Positions 31,935 through 32,134 of a stretch of DNA of 32,134 bases are shown here, piece after piece. Both the position numbers and the translations under genes were made by a program. This DNA comes from an uncultured Mailhella sp. (GTDB lineage Bacteria > Desulfobacterota > Desulfovibrionia > Desulfovibrionales > Desulfovibrionaceae): NCBI GenBank assembly GCA_944322635.1, contig CALUPL010000030.1, forward strand, positions 1-32,134. Reading direction: 5' to 3'. The notes under the pieces are model-generated. The model had not been told where the DNA came from. It worked only from the letters and a program-made list of their open reading frames with translations, and did no database searches. Numbering within the stretch: the stretch's first letter is position 1; every line of letters begins with the position of its first letter.

Positions 31935-32134
31935 CTACTTCTTGGGAAGAGGAATGAGCAGCATCTGAAGGGTGCGGCCTTCGGCGCTGGGTGCCTGTTC
32001 GACCTTGCCCACATCAGCGGTGTCGGCGATGATCTTGGTCAGAATGGATTCGCCGCGGTCCTTGTGCACAATCTCGCGTCCGCGAAAGAACACGGTGACC
32101 TTGCAGCGATCGCCGTCGGAAAGGAAACGACGGA
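31935..32134 (-). CDS. infC: Translation initiation factor IF-3, C-terminal part (cut by window edge)
   Basis: The last 65 codons and stop of infC; the 5' part lies beyond the right edge. The fragment begins RRFLSDGDRCKVTVFFRGREIVH, the classic IF-3 C-terminal domain signature, and ends LLIPLPKK. IF-3 keeps 30S subunits free and checks the start codon-initiator tRNA pairing. The infC-rpmI-rplT order that follows confirms the call. It is truncated only by the window boundary. Confidence 0.97.
   Translation of the reverse strand, partial: RRFLSDGDRCKVTVFFRGREIVHKDRGESILTKIIADTADVGKVEQAPSAEGRTLQMLLIPLPKK

Noticed and set aside
1..32134. tRNA genes, CRISPR arrays, insertion sequences, integrases or phage genes
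   Set aside because: None recognised on either strand. The small hairpins found are explained as terminators or leader structures.

Overview
The window looks like chromosomal DNA from a GC-rich (roughly 60% by eye) anaerobic deltaproteobacterium, most likely one of the Desulfovibrionaceae (Desulfovibrio, Bilophila or Mailhella-like). This rests on the HndD-type [FeFe] hydrogenase, a CGGC-domain protein, and the overall gene repertoire and base composition. The taxonomic call is inference. No phage, insertion sequence, CRISPR array or tRNA was recognised.

Layout. (1) 1-265: two tandem minus-strand promoters with A-tract upstream elements, resembling an rRNA-operon P1/P2 pair, fire out of the left edge. 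Behind them sits the terminator of the next operon. (2) 409-8179, minus strand: a compact five-gene operon with its own promoter and terminator, encoding SWIM zinc-finger protein, DUF5691, MoxR-type AAA+ ATPase, DUF5682 and VWA/MIDAS protein. It is a conserved cassette with no function known to me and is the best candidate for an undescribed system. (3) 8460-10648, plus strand: a stand-alone protein matching only the iron-sulfur C-terminus of a HndC/NuoF-type subunit, then an HndD-type [FeFe] hydrogenase. (4) 10867-17334, minus strand: a phosphate/polyphosphate operon of Na/Pi cotransporter, polyphosphate kinase Ppk1, an HD protein and Ppx/GppA exopolyphosphatase. It is preceded by tandem Pho-box-like repeats and by a small DksA/TraR-type gene.

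(5) 18084-21444: an NSS-family sodium symporter (plus), convergent on a nitrilase-family amidohydrolase and a bile-acid-symporter-family transporter (minus). (6) 21601-21887: a strikingly AT-rich stretch (18% GC by my count) ahead of a CNNM/HlyC-type CBS-domain membrane protein. (7) 23400-23983: a poly-G tract, a candidate very short gene, and a CGGC-domain protein. (8) 24236-26884, minus strand: a secreted M16 zinc protease. (9) 27253-32134, minus strand: the classic infC-rpmI-rplT-pheS-pheT cluster. It has a terminator with a phenylalanine-coded leader frame between rplT and pheS and a heavily structured infC-rpmI spacer. infC is cut by the right edge.

How the parts fit. The phosphate operon is coherent: phosphate uptake feeds polyP synthesis (Ppk1) and turnover (Ppx plus HD protein), probably under PhoB control. 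The translation cluster is housekeeping. The MoxR-VWA cassette and the hydrogenase pair are the accessory parts of most interest. Start codons were chosen by Shine-Dalgarno position and overlap with the upstream gene.
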